Origin: Raphanus sativus
Taxonomy: Eukaryota > Streptophyta > Magnoliopsida > Brassicales > Brassicaceae
NCBI RefSeq assembly: GCF_000801105.2
Contig: NC_079516.1
Location: 23,411,043-23,475,042, forward strand
DNA length: 64,000 nucleotides
Direction: 5' to 3'
Below, piece by piece: positions 53,673-64,000 of the stretch. The notes beneath the pieces are model-generated. The model ran no database searches and had not been told where the DNA came from. It saw only the letters and a program-made list of their open reading frames with translations. How positions within the stretch are numbered: the stretch's first letter is position 1; each line of letters opens with the position of its first letter. The position numbers and the translations under genes are program-made.

Positions 53673-56600
53673 TCAGAACAGATTCACCAGCTCAGAGCAA
53701 AGTCTGAACTTCGGACCAGGTAACACTTTAGTTAGGAAATCAGCTGGGTTTTTGCTTGTGTGAATCTTGTGTAGGATAATATCACCCTGAGCAACAATAT
53801 CACGGATGAAGTGATACTTGTTTGCAACATGCTTAGTCCTTTCGTGAAATACTCTGTTTTTAGCTAGAGCTAGGGCACTCTGTGAATCACAATGCATCTT
53901 GACACTTCCTGGTTTTAGGCCTAGTTCTTCACATATCCCTTTTAACCAAATAGCTTCTTTGGTTGCTGTGGAGAGTGCCATATACTCTGCCTCAGTAGTC
54001 GACAAAGCTACAACTGATTGTAGGTTAGATCTCCACGAAACTGTATTACCCCAAACCTTGAACACATACCCAGTAACTGAACGTCGTCTGTCTAAGTCAG
54101 CCGAGTAATCTGAATCTGAAAAACCCTCAATAGAACGCACATCACTCTTAACAAACGTTAAACTGGTTTTAGATTCACCACGTAGAAACTTTAAAATCCA
54201 CTTCACCGCCAACCAATGCTCCATACTAGGTTTAGACATAAACCTGCTCACAACTCCCACTGCATGTGCTAAGTCTGGTCTTGAGCCAATCATGGCATAC
54301 ATGAGGCTCCCGACTGCACTTGCATAAGGGATTCCTTCCATCTCAGCTGCACCTGCTAACGCCTCTGCCTTGGTTTGACTCTTCAGTTTGAATTGAGGCG
54401 CCAATGGAGTTGTGACTGGCTTAGCATCTTGCATTCCGAAACTCTTTAGAACTTTCTCAATGTATGCCTCCTGAGAGAGTACTAAAGTTCCCTTCTTCCT
54501 GTCACGAATAATGTCCATTCCAAGAATTCTGGAAGCCCTTCCTAAATCTTTCATTTCGAATTCTCTGCTCAGACTGTCTTTCATCTTCTGAATCTCAGTC
54601 ATATCTCCTGAAGCAATTAGCATATCATCCACGTAGAGAAGTAGATAAATTTCCTTAGGGGTATCAACACTTCTCATGTAGACACACGAATCATACTCAC
54701 TCTGTAGAAACTTTTCTTTCTTCATAAAACAGTCAAACCGTAGATTCCACTGTCTAGGAGATTGCTTTAGACCATATAGAGACTTCCTTAGGAGACACAC
54801 CTTGTTCTCATCCCCGGGTTTCACATAACCTTCAGGTTGATCCATTAGAATCCTTTCGTCTAGGTTCCCATGTAGAAAAGCAGTCTTGACGTCTAGTTGT
54901 TCTAACTCATAGTCTCTGTTCACCACAATTGAAAGCATCAGTCTTATGGAGACGTGCTTGACAACTGGTGAAAACACTTCATTGTAGTCAATGCCTTCCT
55001 TCTGTGAATACCCTTTAGCAACTAATCTTCCCTTGTATCTCCTGTCCTCCACACCGGGGATTCCCGGTTTATACTTGAAGAGCCACTTGCAGCCAACGGT
55101 CTTCTGACCTTTTGGTCTCTCAATGAGATCCCAAGTGTGATTTCTGTCAAGTGAATCCATCTCTTCGTCTGCAGCATTATCCCAGTGCTTCCAGTCTTTA
55201 CTCCTCTTTGCTTCTTCGTATGATTTAGGTTCTTCCCTCTCAATATCATCTGCCACAGCTAGTGCATAGGCAACTAGGTTAGCATCTTCATATCTAGATG
55301 GTGGCCTGACATTCTGCCTTCTGACTCGATCTCTCGCAAGCATGTAGTTATCAATAGAGCCTGTAGATTCATTATCCTCAACAAACGTCAAACCTTCCGT
55401 ATCACTGTCACTCTCTGAGTCGCTTGAACTCCCATGAACCTCTGAATCTTGTTGAGACTGATCTGAGTTTCCAGGATCAGACGTTTCACCATGTTCATAG
55501 TTGGGACCACTCGGTCCTCGAATCAGACTTGGACTGAAAGATACCTTTTTATTCGGCTCCTTAGTTTGCTTTCCTGAATCCTTCTCACTCTCTGTAACCT
55601 TCTTAGCTTGCGTGTCTTTGTAGATCTCATCCTCTCTGAACACAACGTTTCTGCTCGTAGTACACTTTAGGTCCTCTGGAATCCACACTCTGTAACCCTT
55701 CACACCAAATGGATAACCCACGAAAACTCCTTTAACTGCTCTAGGGCTAGTCTTGTCCTGAGTAACGTGAACATAGGCTGTGCAACCAAACCTCCTTAAG
55801 TGTGATAAATCAGGCCTATTCCCTGACCAAACTTCTTCTGGAAGTTTAAAGTCAATGGTTGAATTTGGTGTCCTGTTTATCAGATACACAGCTGTAGAAG
55901 TAGCTTCTGCCCAAAACTCCTGTCCTAATCCGGTCTCAGCTAGCATGCTTCTCACTTTATCCATTATGGTGCGGTTCATACGTTCTGAAACCCCATTCTG
56001 TTGAGGAGTGTAGTTACATGTTCTATGTCGTTTGATTCCAGACTTTCTGCACAACTCGTCAAACTGCTTATTGCAATACTCCAACCCATTATCAGTGCGA
56101 AGGCACTTGATCTTCTTCTCAGTATGACTCTCAACAGCTTCTTTCCATTCCACAAACTTAGAAAATGCTTCGTCTTTAGTTCTTAGGAAGTAGACCCAAA
56201 CTTTCTTTGAGAAGTCATCTATGAAGCTTATGAAATATTTGCAACTAGCCAGACTCTCTGGAGTTGATGGAGAACCCCATAGATCTGAATGCACATACTC
56301 TAGGATGCCTTTAGTAGTATGCTTTGCCTTAAGGAAACTTTGTTTATGTGATTTACCCAATACGCAGCCTTCACAAAACTCTAGCTTCCCCACTTCAGTC
56401 TTAGGTATATAACCTTCCTTCACGAGCATCTCCATGTTCTTAGAACTCATGTGTCCTAACCGTGAATGCCATATAGTAGTCTTTGCGTCAGTAGACTCAC
56501 TGATATTAGCTTCACCACGTGACACTGTTCCTTGTAGATAGTACAACCCATTCTCATACTTGCCAGTGATCACCTTCTGTCCATCTTTGTAGAATGTCAC

Positions 56601-57844
56601 AGTGAAATCTCCACCTTGATAGTTACACCCTGATTTCTCTAGCATTCCATAGGAGATTAAGTTCCTGCTCATGTCTGGCATATAGCGAACATCTTTGAGA
56701 ATAATCACTGCTCCATCTTCATTAGTAATTTTGATTTTACCAATGCCCTTGACTTCGCATTAAGTGTTGTTCGCCATTAGAACTTTGCTTCCATCTCCTT
56801 CTTGTAGATCAAATAAGACATCCTTGTTAGGTGTAATGTGAAATGTGCAACCTGAGTCCAGAACCCACTCGTCTCTAGAGTCATGTATGCTTGCTGTAAG
56901 TACTAACGGTTGCCTTATCTCAGTTACTGAATTCACTGCTTGTTCACCACCATTTTTGTGTCCTCTGGTTAGACAATCACGCTTCCAGTGACCTTCTTTG
57001 CCACATGAGAAACACGTGCCTTTCTTAGTCTTATCTGATCTGCCTCTAGACTTAGATCGATCACCTTTGCTTCTAGACCTGTTGTACTTCTTGTTGTTAC
57101 CATTATCTGATCGCTTAGACGCCTTCCTCTTGACTCAACAGATAGGCCTTCTGATGTAGTTTTCTTTTTATTCAGTAAACCTTTCTGTCTGAGCTCAGCT
57201 TCTTTTGAATATGCAGATGTAACAACTTCAGAGACAGTGAGAGTGTCTCTGCCAGTGCCGTATTGAAGAGTGTGGACCAGTTGCTCATACGCAGTAGGAA
57301 GACCAGAGAGCAACTGTATAGCTTGATCTTCATCTGTAATGGTAACCTTCAAACTCTCTAGATCAGCTATCAGTTTTAGAAACACATCCACATTTTCTTC
57401 AATCGACTTATCCTCTTCCATTTTGTAGCAGGAGAACTGACGCTTCAGGTAGATCCTGTTTGGAAGAGACTTGAGCTGATACAGCTTCTCCAGGGACTTC
57501 CACATGCCAAGAGCAGTCTGCTCGTGCATGATTTTCCTCAAGATTGAATCACTCAAGCAGGTACACAGTAAGCTTCTGACTCGTAGATCTTTATCAGCCT
57601 TCTTCTGATCAACTTTAGGTTTCTCACCTTCTTCTTGCTTTTCAGATACTGACGTAACCACGAAGTCGTCTTGTAACACTGCAAGGAGACCTTGAATCTC
57701 CAACTGAGCCATCATCTTGTACTTCCACATACCGAAGTCCCCCTTCCCATCAAACTTATCCATCTCGAACTTTCCATGAGTTCTCTCCATCTTGAAACGT
57801 AAGGATCTCAAGAGCAACTGCACACAGAAAGCGAATAGCAGCAA
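53673..57844 (-). pseudogene. Copia 3 gag-pol, broken by a frameshift and a nonsense codon
   Basis: Gag starts at ATG 57788-57790 (MERTHGKFEMDKFDGKGDF) or slightly upstream, and has a UBN2-type domain. A frame slip near 57125-57135 moves the CCHC knuckle (CFSCGKEGHWKRDC, about 56975-57016) into another frame. In that frame the protease (VLDSGCTFHIT, about 56835-56867) is followed by TAA at 56760-56762. The main pol part (53673-56708) then holds the zinc site (HSRLGHM), the integrase (HSDLWGS, RTDNGLEYCN, NGVSERMN), the reverse transcriptase (YVDDMLIAS) and the RNase H (TTEAEYMAL, DSQSALALAKN). Gag and pol resemble the Tnt1/Tork lineage. The element can no longer make its full polyprotein. Confidence 0.92.
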
Positions 57845-57985
57845 TCACAGCAACACAAGCAGGAGATCTACAAACCTCAGTGATCGCAGCAAGTAATCAC
57901 AGATAAGTAACCTCTCCTTCTCCTTCCTTATCAGATCTGATCTTACTCGTTACCTTAGCACCCAACCTTGTGCTCTGATACCAAT

Positions 57986-58615
57986 TGTTGAGTATTTAGA
58001 TCCGATTAGGTTAGGTTTAGCTTCTTGAATGTTAACGTGATTTGGTTTCTTCGATTTCGTTTCAGGTTCGAGAACAGAGCAACGAAGAACAAATGAACAA
58101 CACAAGATTTGTTCACCCGGTGTTCGCTGATCTACTCACCGGGGAGGGAACGGCATCCCTCAACTGATCACTATTGAATGTTTTGATCAAGGTTACAAGC
58201 TCAACAATAATGGCGTAAGCCAATAAACCAGAGCAATACAAGAGAGATTTAGCGAGCTTATCACTTCCTCACTTCAAGCCGGAAAGTCACCGCCGGAATG
58301 ATCCAACCTGATCGTGTACCGCTTTCGTGACTCCGTCGAACTTCAACCTCGTGATCTCAAAGCTAAGTCGTCTTCTCACTTCCTTGATCTTTCTCTCTCG
58401 ATGTGATTCTCTCTATCTTCGCCGTAGTGATGATGACAGCTCATGAGTTTGTTATAACAAACTCTACCACTCTTGAAACGCACCGTTTCAGTTTAGCCGT
58501 CACTTGATTATTTCTGGGCTGAGACTTGGGCTTCCTTGTTTCTCTTGCAGGTTTACACGGAAATGGGTTTCGACACTGAAGCCCACTCGGTGTTTGACTG
58601 AACCAAAAGTCCACA
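57986..58615 (-). repeat. 5' LTR of Copia element 3
   Basis: 630 bp, TG...CA, followed by TCTTT (58616-58620). After this the pre-insertion DC1 upstream DNA continues. Confidence 0.92.
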
Positions 58616-58620
58616 TCTTT

Positions 58621-59133
58621 TCTTTTGTCAATCTTTTTTTTTCTTGATCTTTTCTTTGTTAATGAGTTCTGCTCTCAAAAGTAAACAAGGCCATGATTCT
58701 TTTGCCGTTGAGAGATCCCATGATTCACGACTTGAGATTCACGAGGGCAAAAGTCAATGGTAGATCATAGGAAGTTAGAACATTTAATAATATTTCCAAA
58801 TCACAAAGTTAACTAATACAGTATATAATCATATGGTTGTTTGTGAAAACAGCTCATCTAAAATATTATGTCTAATAAACTAAAGCAAACCAAATCAAAC
58901 ATTAAATGTTCCATCTGACTTTTGATTCAATAATAGGGAAAACAAATTTTTACTCTGACTGAAGAAAAAAGATCATGCTGAGAAAGACAAGGTTAATAAT
59001 ATTCAACATCAATATTAACAAACAACAAAACCATCTGTCTCTATTAGTAAAAAGGCTTGTATGCTCAAGCTCAACATTGCCATCTCAACAACCATAGTTT
59101 GCTTTGAATGACGTTGTGGGAAAAGTTAGAGAT
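58621..59133. promoter_or_regulatory. Displaced upstream region of the DC1 gene
   Basis: Before insertion of Copia 3 this DNA lay directly upstream of the DC1 start. On the minus strand it is A-rich and leader-like near 58621-58670. No TATA box is called with confidence and no other gene is seen. Confidence 0.4.
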
Positions 59134-59142
59134 GAAATAAAG

Positions 59143-61324
59143 AGAGATTTACGGTGTGAGTCACTTTATGACTTTCAGTATCACAAAAGGTCACTTTAAT
59201 ATACTGAGACACTTTTTTCGTGTTAAAATATGATTTTGTCCTCAAAAGACCTAATTAGGTGAGTTTTTTTCACCCTTAGCTTACAATTTTTTTTCTACCG
59301 CATCTCTATCTTTTTTTTTCATCTCTCCACCACATTTCGATCTATCGCTTCAATCTCCCATCTGCGAAAACAATCTGAAAATTAGAGAAGCTATTACCTA
59401 GAAATTCATTGAATACCTTGGTCGTAATGAGACTGATCTGGAGGAAGGTGGATTGTGTTCCGGATCGAACGGTGAAGCAGCAGTTGTGAAGAGGCTGAAG
59501 ACTAATCTGTTAAAAATAAATAATTATGGAAAACTTGTTTTTTTCTTCTTCTCTTTTGACTATTGTCGGTTAATCTATACAACATCTGTAAGTTTTGGAG
59601 GTGAAATCATCAAAATAAAGATTTCATGAAAAAATCAATGGCGGCTCCAAGATGCAGTTGCAGAAAATACAAAAAGTCCTAATTTAAAGATGACGATTTA
59701 ATTATAAAATTGCCACTCTTTAAGTGTTTGTACACATGTACAACATATAAACATAATCCACATGTACATCGAATATATATAGTATCCACATGTATACATT
59801 TAACGTAAGTGTACAAATCAATATTTTTAGAGAAAATCAATATGCATTTCAAATTAAAACTAAAACACTACTTTTCTCCCAAAAAAAAAAAGAAATCAGT
59901 CTCTTGACAATAAATAGAAATCAATTGTTCTCTTCAGATTCATCATTCATCCATTGTCATGATTAAAAATTGTAAAACACATGTATAAGCAATTTCTGGA
60001 TGTACATGGTTATTATTATCCACGTGTACAATGATGTAAACAATTTTCAATGTACACCAAATTATGATATCCACATGTACAAATTATATATAGTATCCAC
60101 ATGTACATGAAAGATTTTATAGGTGAATCTATGAGCATTGCCAAAACCAGAAAATATTTTAATGGGGTCTTTTATCTCTTCATAGCATGCTTCTTCACCA
60201 CATAACTTATACATTCCTTCACAAATAAAAATTCAGAAGCCGAAGTTAGAACCTGTAAAAGAAATGTACAAAGGGGTTTAATTTTTTGGAATAGCTGCCA
60301 AGCTTGTTATAGCATCACACATACAAGCAAGGTCAACAACAGTTGGTACTCCAGTAAAGTAACACAAGCTTATTTGGACATAATCTCAACTTGTTTAGGA
60401 ACGGTCTTTTCCCAGTCAATTATCAACTCAAATAGCCTTTGTCCATTAGATGTGATCACATTTTCAAAAAAGAATCTGATATTTACCAATTCCTATAGCT
60501 CATGATACTCTACAAAACTAACCCATCAATCTTAAACCATGATTAATCATTCAAAGAAAAAATAAATCAACGGATATTTGTATTGTACCTGCAACTGAGA
60601 TCATGACCACCTAGTTATATTAATTTTGACAGCAAATCAGCTTCAAAATCTGAAGCTTCCAATCTTCTCCGGCTGATACAGAACAAAATAGCCACTTTGA
60701 ATCAATCTATAAACAACACTTTTCATCTGCTGAAGAGTTTGAAAGGATATCTAACCAATTAAAGAAACAATTTTACAACCAAAACAAATGAATGAATCTC
60801 AGACCAAAGAATCAACACGAGGTGACATTGAAAATCTACCAACCCAGATTTTAAGAAATCATATGCTGAATCTAGTCAATGAAACACTAACATATAATTC
60901 ATCATTTAAGTATTCTTTATCGCCCACTCATGTCTTACCTCACGAGAACTAGGGTTCTGACTCTACTCATCAATTAGAGATTTGGAATCGACGATGATAT
61001 ATGTGGCAGATGCGGAGGATTTGGAGGATGCAGCCATAGAAGAACTAGTCTTGATGAAACACATGATAAATCTGAGAAACTTCTGTAATCAATGGATTCA
61101 AATAAAAAATTGAAACTTTGAACAGAGGTTAAAAGAAAAAAAAAAGAGTTTGCGTTAGTTCTGTAGTTAGAAAAGCATTCATTAGGTTTTAGTGTGCACA
61201 AGGATATAAATGAAATTTCATATGGTGAATAGTAGAGAAAAGGCAAGAGAAAGTGTGCTAGGAGAAGAAAGTGACTTAGAATGACATTAATAAGTGTAAA
61301 AGTGACTCACACCGTAAATCTTTC
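59143..61324. mobile_element. Terminal-inverted-repeat element, MULE-like, about 2.18 kb
   Basis: The left end is AGAGATTTACGGTGTGAGTC. The right end, complemented, is AGAAAGATTTACGGTGTGAG. Both continue TCACTTT. The flanks are GAAATAAAG (59134-59142) and GAAATAAAA (61325-61333), a 9-bp duplication with one mismatch. No transposase. An open minus-strand stretch around 60400-60480 (reading FELIIDWEKTVPKQVE) may be a captured gene piece that I do not recognise. Confidence 0.7.
59730..60115. repeat. Dispersed TATCCACATGTACA repeats
   Basis: TATCCACATGTACA or close variants (such as AATCCACATGTACA) occur near 59755, 59789, 60017, 60070 and 60092 within the inverted-repeat element. They may be decayed tandem units. 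Function unknown. Confidence 0.6.
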
Positions 61325-61333
61325 TGAAATAAA

Positions 61334-61706
61334 AACAGAGGGGGTGGTTATATAGTGCTTACAACATAGACTATAATAAGCTAATAGCTCTTCTAGAGAT
61401 AGATCAGGAAATACATTCATATAGCCATAGTTAGATCCTTCCTAGGAACAACTCCTTCCTCCAACACTTGGGACAAACTCTTCATCCTGCAACACTTTTT
61501 TTATGAAGCTAAAATCCCTTTTATATTATTCTAAGAGCATTATTATAAATTAACCTTGTACTCATGTGTTATTAATCAAATTATCATTTCATACGTGAAA
61601 ATATCATATTCATTCTCACGCTATATAATTAAAAGTACTCTTCTTACTAAACTAATTACATATACTGTTATTGTTCATAAAATTGTAGCTTTAATATAAT
61701 ATACTA
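61334..61706. other. AT-rich spacer, no feature seen
   Basis: It lies between the inverted-repeat element and the Helitron. No frames, hairpins or repeats that I can support. Confidence 0.5.
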
Positions 61707-63177
61707 CTAGATTTTGATCCGCGCTTTGAAAGCGAGGGATTATTTTTATTTATCAAAAATATATTAAAACATATTGAAATTAGACATATTTTTTATATAT
61801 TTTCACATCTCAATGTGCATAAATTTTCTTTTTGACAATACATATTCTATATAATATCTTTTTATTTATTTATATTTGTAATTATTTAAATTATTTGGTT
61901 TTAACTATTTTAATCTTATTTTATTTTTAACCAAAACTTAAGCGATTATTTTTAATTAATTATTAAGATGGAATCAATGTTCATATTTGATATGGATATG
62001 TGGTCGAACATATAGTCTGACTTGTAAATACTTGCTCTAACTTTAATAAAAATTGTTAGCTAAAAATCTACCATTAAACTACGACCCATCACTATTGATC
62101 CGGTAAAAACTTAAAATATTCCTATTTGAGTTTAGAATGAAATTATATGTATTTGTATTGTTGAAACATGTGTATAAATTCACTTATTTAGTTTTATTTA
62201 TTTTAATCTTTTTCTATTTTTTTACCAACACTTATGCGGTTATATTTAGTTAATTGTTAATATGAAATCAATGTTCATATTTGATCTGGATTTGTGGTCA
62301 GGCAGTGACCCGTATATTTTGGTCCAACTTTAAATAAAAACTGTTAACTAAAAATCTACCATCAAACCTCGACCCGTCACAATTGATCCGGTAAAAACTT
62401 AAAACAATCTAATTTGAACTTAGGTTTAATAAGCATTCTCATAAATATTTGATATTTGATGAAAACTTAGATTTAGTAAGCATTCTCATAAATATTTGAT
62501 CTTTGATGAAACTATAGGTATTTGTATTATGAAATCATGTGTATATATTTTACCCGATTTGATGCATATTGTATCAATATGGTGCACATTTATATTTATG
62601 GCAAGTAAATACTCATGAATATGCATTTGAGATGTATTGTTTTAGATAGCTCGTTTTATATGAGGAAGTCTATATTTCTAGGAATTCAACGTATGTTTAA
62701 AGGTTATGCGTGATGCAAATCATAAATCATAATAGGTCTATTTTATTAATTACATAATATAACATAATAATCAATAAAAAATATTAACAATAAATGAATT
62801 TTAAATATAAATTTGAATTTATTTTTAGTTATAACAAAATCTGTTGAGAAAAATCTAACAAAATCTTACTCAATATTTTAAATATTTTTATTAAATAATA
62901 TATTAATTATTTCGTAATTAATATATTAAATTAATATTAATATTAAGTTTTTTTTAATTAAAGAAGCATTATCTATTAAAAATCGCAGCATATCTTTTTA
63001 TAAATGATACTTGCCATAATAATAAGTATTGTTAGTTTGAATATAAATTATTTAGTTGATTAATTAAAGGAAAATAATTAAAAGCATATATTAAAAATAT
63101 ACAATGGCAAAGAATTGTAAATACTTCAAAACTTTAAGGTGTCTTCAAAAAAACCTCTTGTATTTTAATAGTATTGA
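61707..63177 (-). mobile_element. Helitron, complete non-autonomous, 1471 bp, with internal duplication
   Basis: On the minus strand it starts TCAATACTATTAAAATACAA (5' end at 63177) and ends with a slightly decayed hairpin (CGCTTT/AAAGCG, 61722-61734) and CTAG (61707-61710). It is flanked by A (61706) and T (63178). Inside, an about 300-bp unit (AATCAATGTTCATATTTGAT, then ACCCATCAC, then TTGATCCGGTAAAAACTTAA) is present twice, at about 61970-62120 and 62265-62410. No protein. Confidence 0.75.
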
Positions 63178-64000
63178 TATGCTTTCTAATTATTAGATCG
63201 TGAAACCGGTCTGACTATTAGAGAACACAACTTGTTATCTAATATATGCTTTAATTATGTGATACTAATAATTAGAATAATCTTAACTAAGTATATCATT
63301 GTGTACTATAAATATTTTATATAATTTTATTCGTCAAACAAATATGATGATTCCTTTAATATGATGATATGATGTTGAAATAGATTCTTCTATATGGATG
63401 GTTATGTATTGTATAATATTTAGGACAATATAATGATTCCTTTAATATGGACCTTATACATATTCTTAGTTTTTTTTTATATTGACCGAACATAGTATTG
63501 GGTTAGTTGGTTAGTTTCCATTTCTTACAATATTACTTAATGCTGCATATATTATTCTAATTAATTATCCTAAATTAGTGGTTGACCGTATATTTTAATT
63601 CACATAAATTATGTATAAATATTCGAATTGCAATATATTGATTTACTAATTCGCTGAAATTAAGCTCGTGGTGCACAAAAAAAAACTGTAACAAAATTTG
63701 GCGCTCCCCAAACTTAAGTTGCTATAATTCCCAAAATATCTAGACTATAAATCTCTATATATACACCATACAGTTATATAAAATAAAAAAAAGAGCTAAG
63801 ATACAAAAAAATTATCAAATATATATTATTCATAACCATTAATTGTCATATATACGTTAATCATCTTAGGAAATTTCATAGCTTTTATTTAAAGAAAATG
63901 CGAGAATATTTTTCTGTGCATTTAATCTTTTTTCTTTAAATTAACATAACGTCGGTTTTTTAATAATCCACATTAAAATTAATATCGAAGAGTGGCTATT
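63178..64000. other. AT-rich end of window, no gene seen
   Basis: No frame, hairpin or repeat structure is strong enough to call. A near-duplicate ATATGATGATTCCTTTAATATG-like piece occurs at about 63340 and 63430. Confidence 0.45.

Larger units (their letters stand above)
52257..58615 (-). mobile_element. Copia LTR retrotransposon 3 (Tork/Tnt1-like), 6359 bp, next to DC1 gene
   Basis: LTRs at 52257-52885 (629 bp) and 57986-58615 (630 bp) share TG...CA borders and differ at only a handful of sites. The flanks are TCTTT (52252-52256 and 58616-58620). The primer binding site is TGGTATCAGAGCA on the minus strand (57971-57983). A purine tract (AAAGGTGGAGATT, about 52886-52900) precedes the 3' LTR. 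Coding is broken by a frameshift in gag and a stop before the integrase. 52886-53672 between pol and the 3' LTR is non-coding. The insertion point lies in what should be the 5' leader of the DC1 gene. Confidence 0.95.

Noticed and set aside
63340..63450. Short near-duplicate as a new inverted or direct repeat element
   Set aside because: It is too short and AT-rich to tell from chance.
1..64000. CRISPR arrays, bacterial operons or plasmid origins
   Set aside because: Repeats are transposon or minisatellite-derived. Gene structure with introns and plant families shows a plant nuclear genome.

Overview
This is a plant nuclear window, almost certainly from a Brassicaceae species such as a Brassica or close relative. 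It is AT-rich. It holds intron-containing gene debris, PR-1 genes of crucifer type, a DC1 (C1-domain) protein gene and a golgin-84-type pseudogene. From memory, Arabidopsis thaliana carries a golgin-84 gene and PR-1-like genes close together on chromosome 2 (around At2g19950 to At2g19990), so the gene backbone may be collinear with that region. This was not checked by alignment. No bacterial features, rRNA or intact tRNA genes are visible.

The host genes are few: three PR-1/CAP genes on the plus strand (5992-11208, broken by a retrotransposon; 13809-14501; 47109-47645), a golgin-84-like pseudogene (48540-49930, plus) and a DC1-domain gene (50252-52219, minus). The PR-1 genes look like an old tandem array that was later pushed apart by insertions. 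They share short upstream blocks, including a W-box-like motif in two of them.

Most of the rest is transposable elements, and many boundaries can be read directly from target-site duplications. 1-863: degenerate minisatellite and an hAT-like terminus. 4462-4492: Helitron end. 6102-10779: intact Copia element with identical LTRs inside PR-1 gene 1. 14748-15432 and 15442-22625: two related foldback, MULE-like elements. The second is split by a 6.35 kb Helitron (16173-22525) that carries exons of a DYRK-type kinase gene and an hAT MITE. 22665-23960: two tandem Helitron 5' ends, one with an hAT-like insert. 25568-43162: a nested tower. A CACTA-like element contains a poly-A retroposon (25739-36293), which contains a PIF/Harbinger element (26692-36266), which contains a Helitron (27691-29102) and a 2.76 kb solo LTR (30831-33590). 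A Copia element (36648-41624) also sits in the CACTA-like element. 44007-45416: a MULE with 9-bp TSD and a tRNA-like segment. 46246-46355: a SINE-like retroposon. 52257-58615: a Copia element 37 bp upstream of the DC1 start codon. 59143-61324: another element with terminal inverted repeats. 61707-63177: a Helitron.

I found no clearly new multi-gene system. The most informative items are the recent disruption of a PR-1 gene, the PR-1 paralogue with a tandem-repeat N-terminal extension, the gene-carrying Helitron whose empty site can be read from the opposite arm of its host element, and the five-layer nest. Insertion order follows from nesting and is stated as inference.
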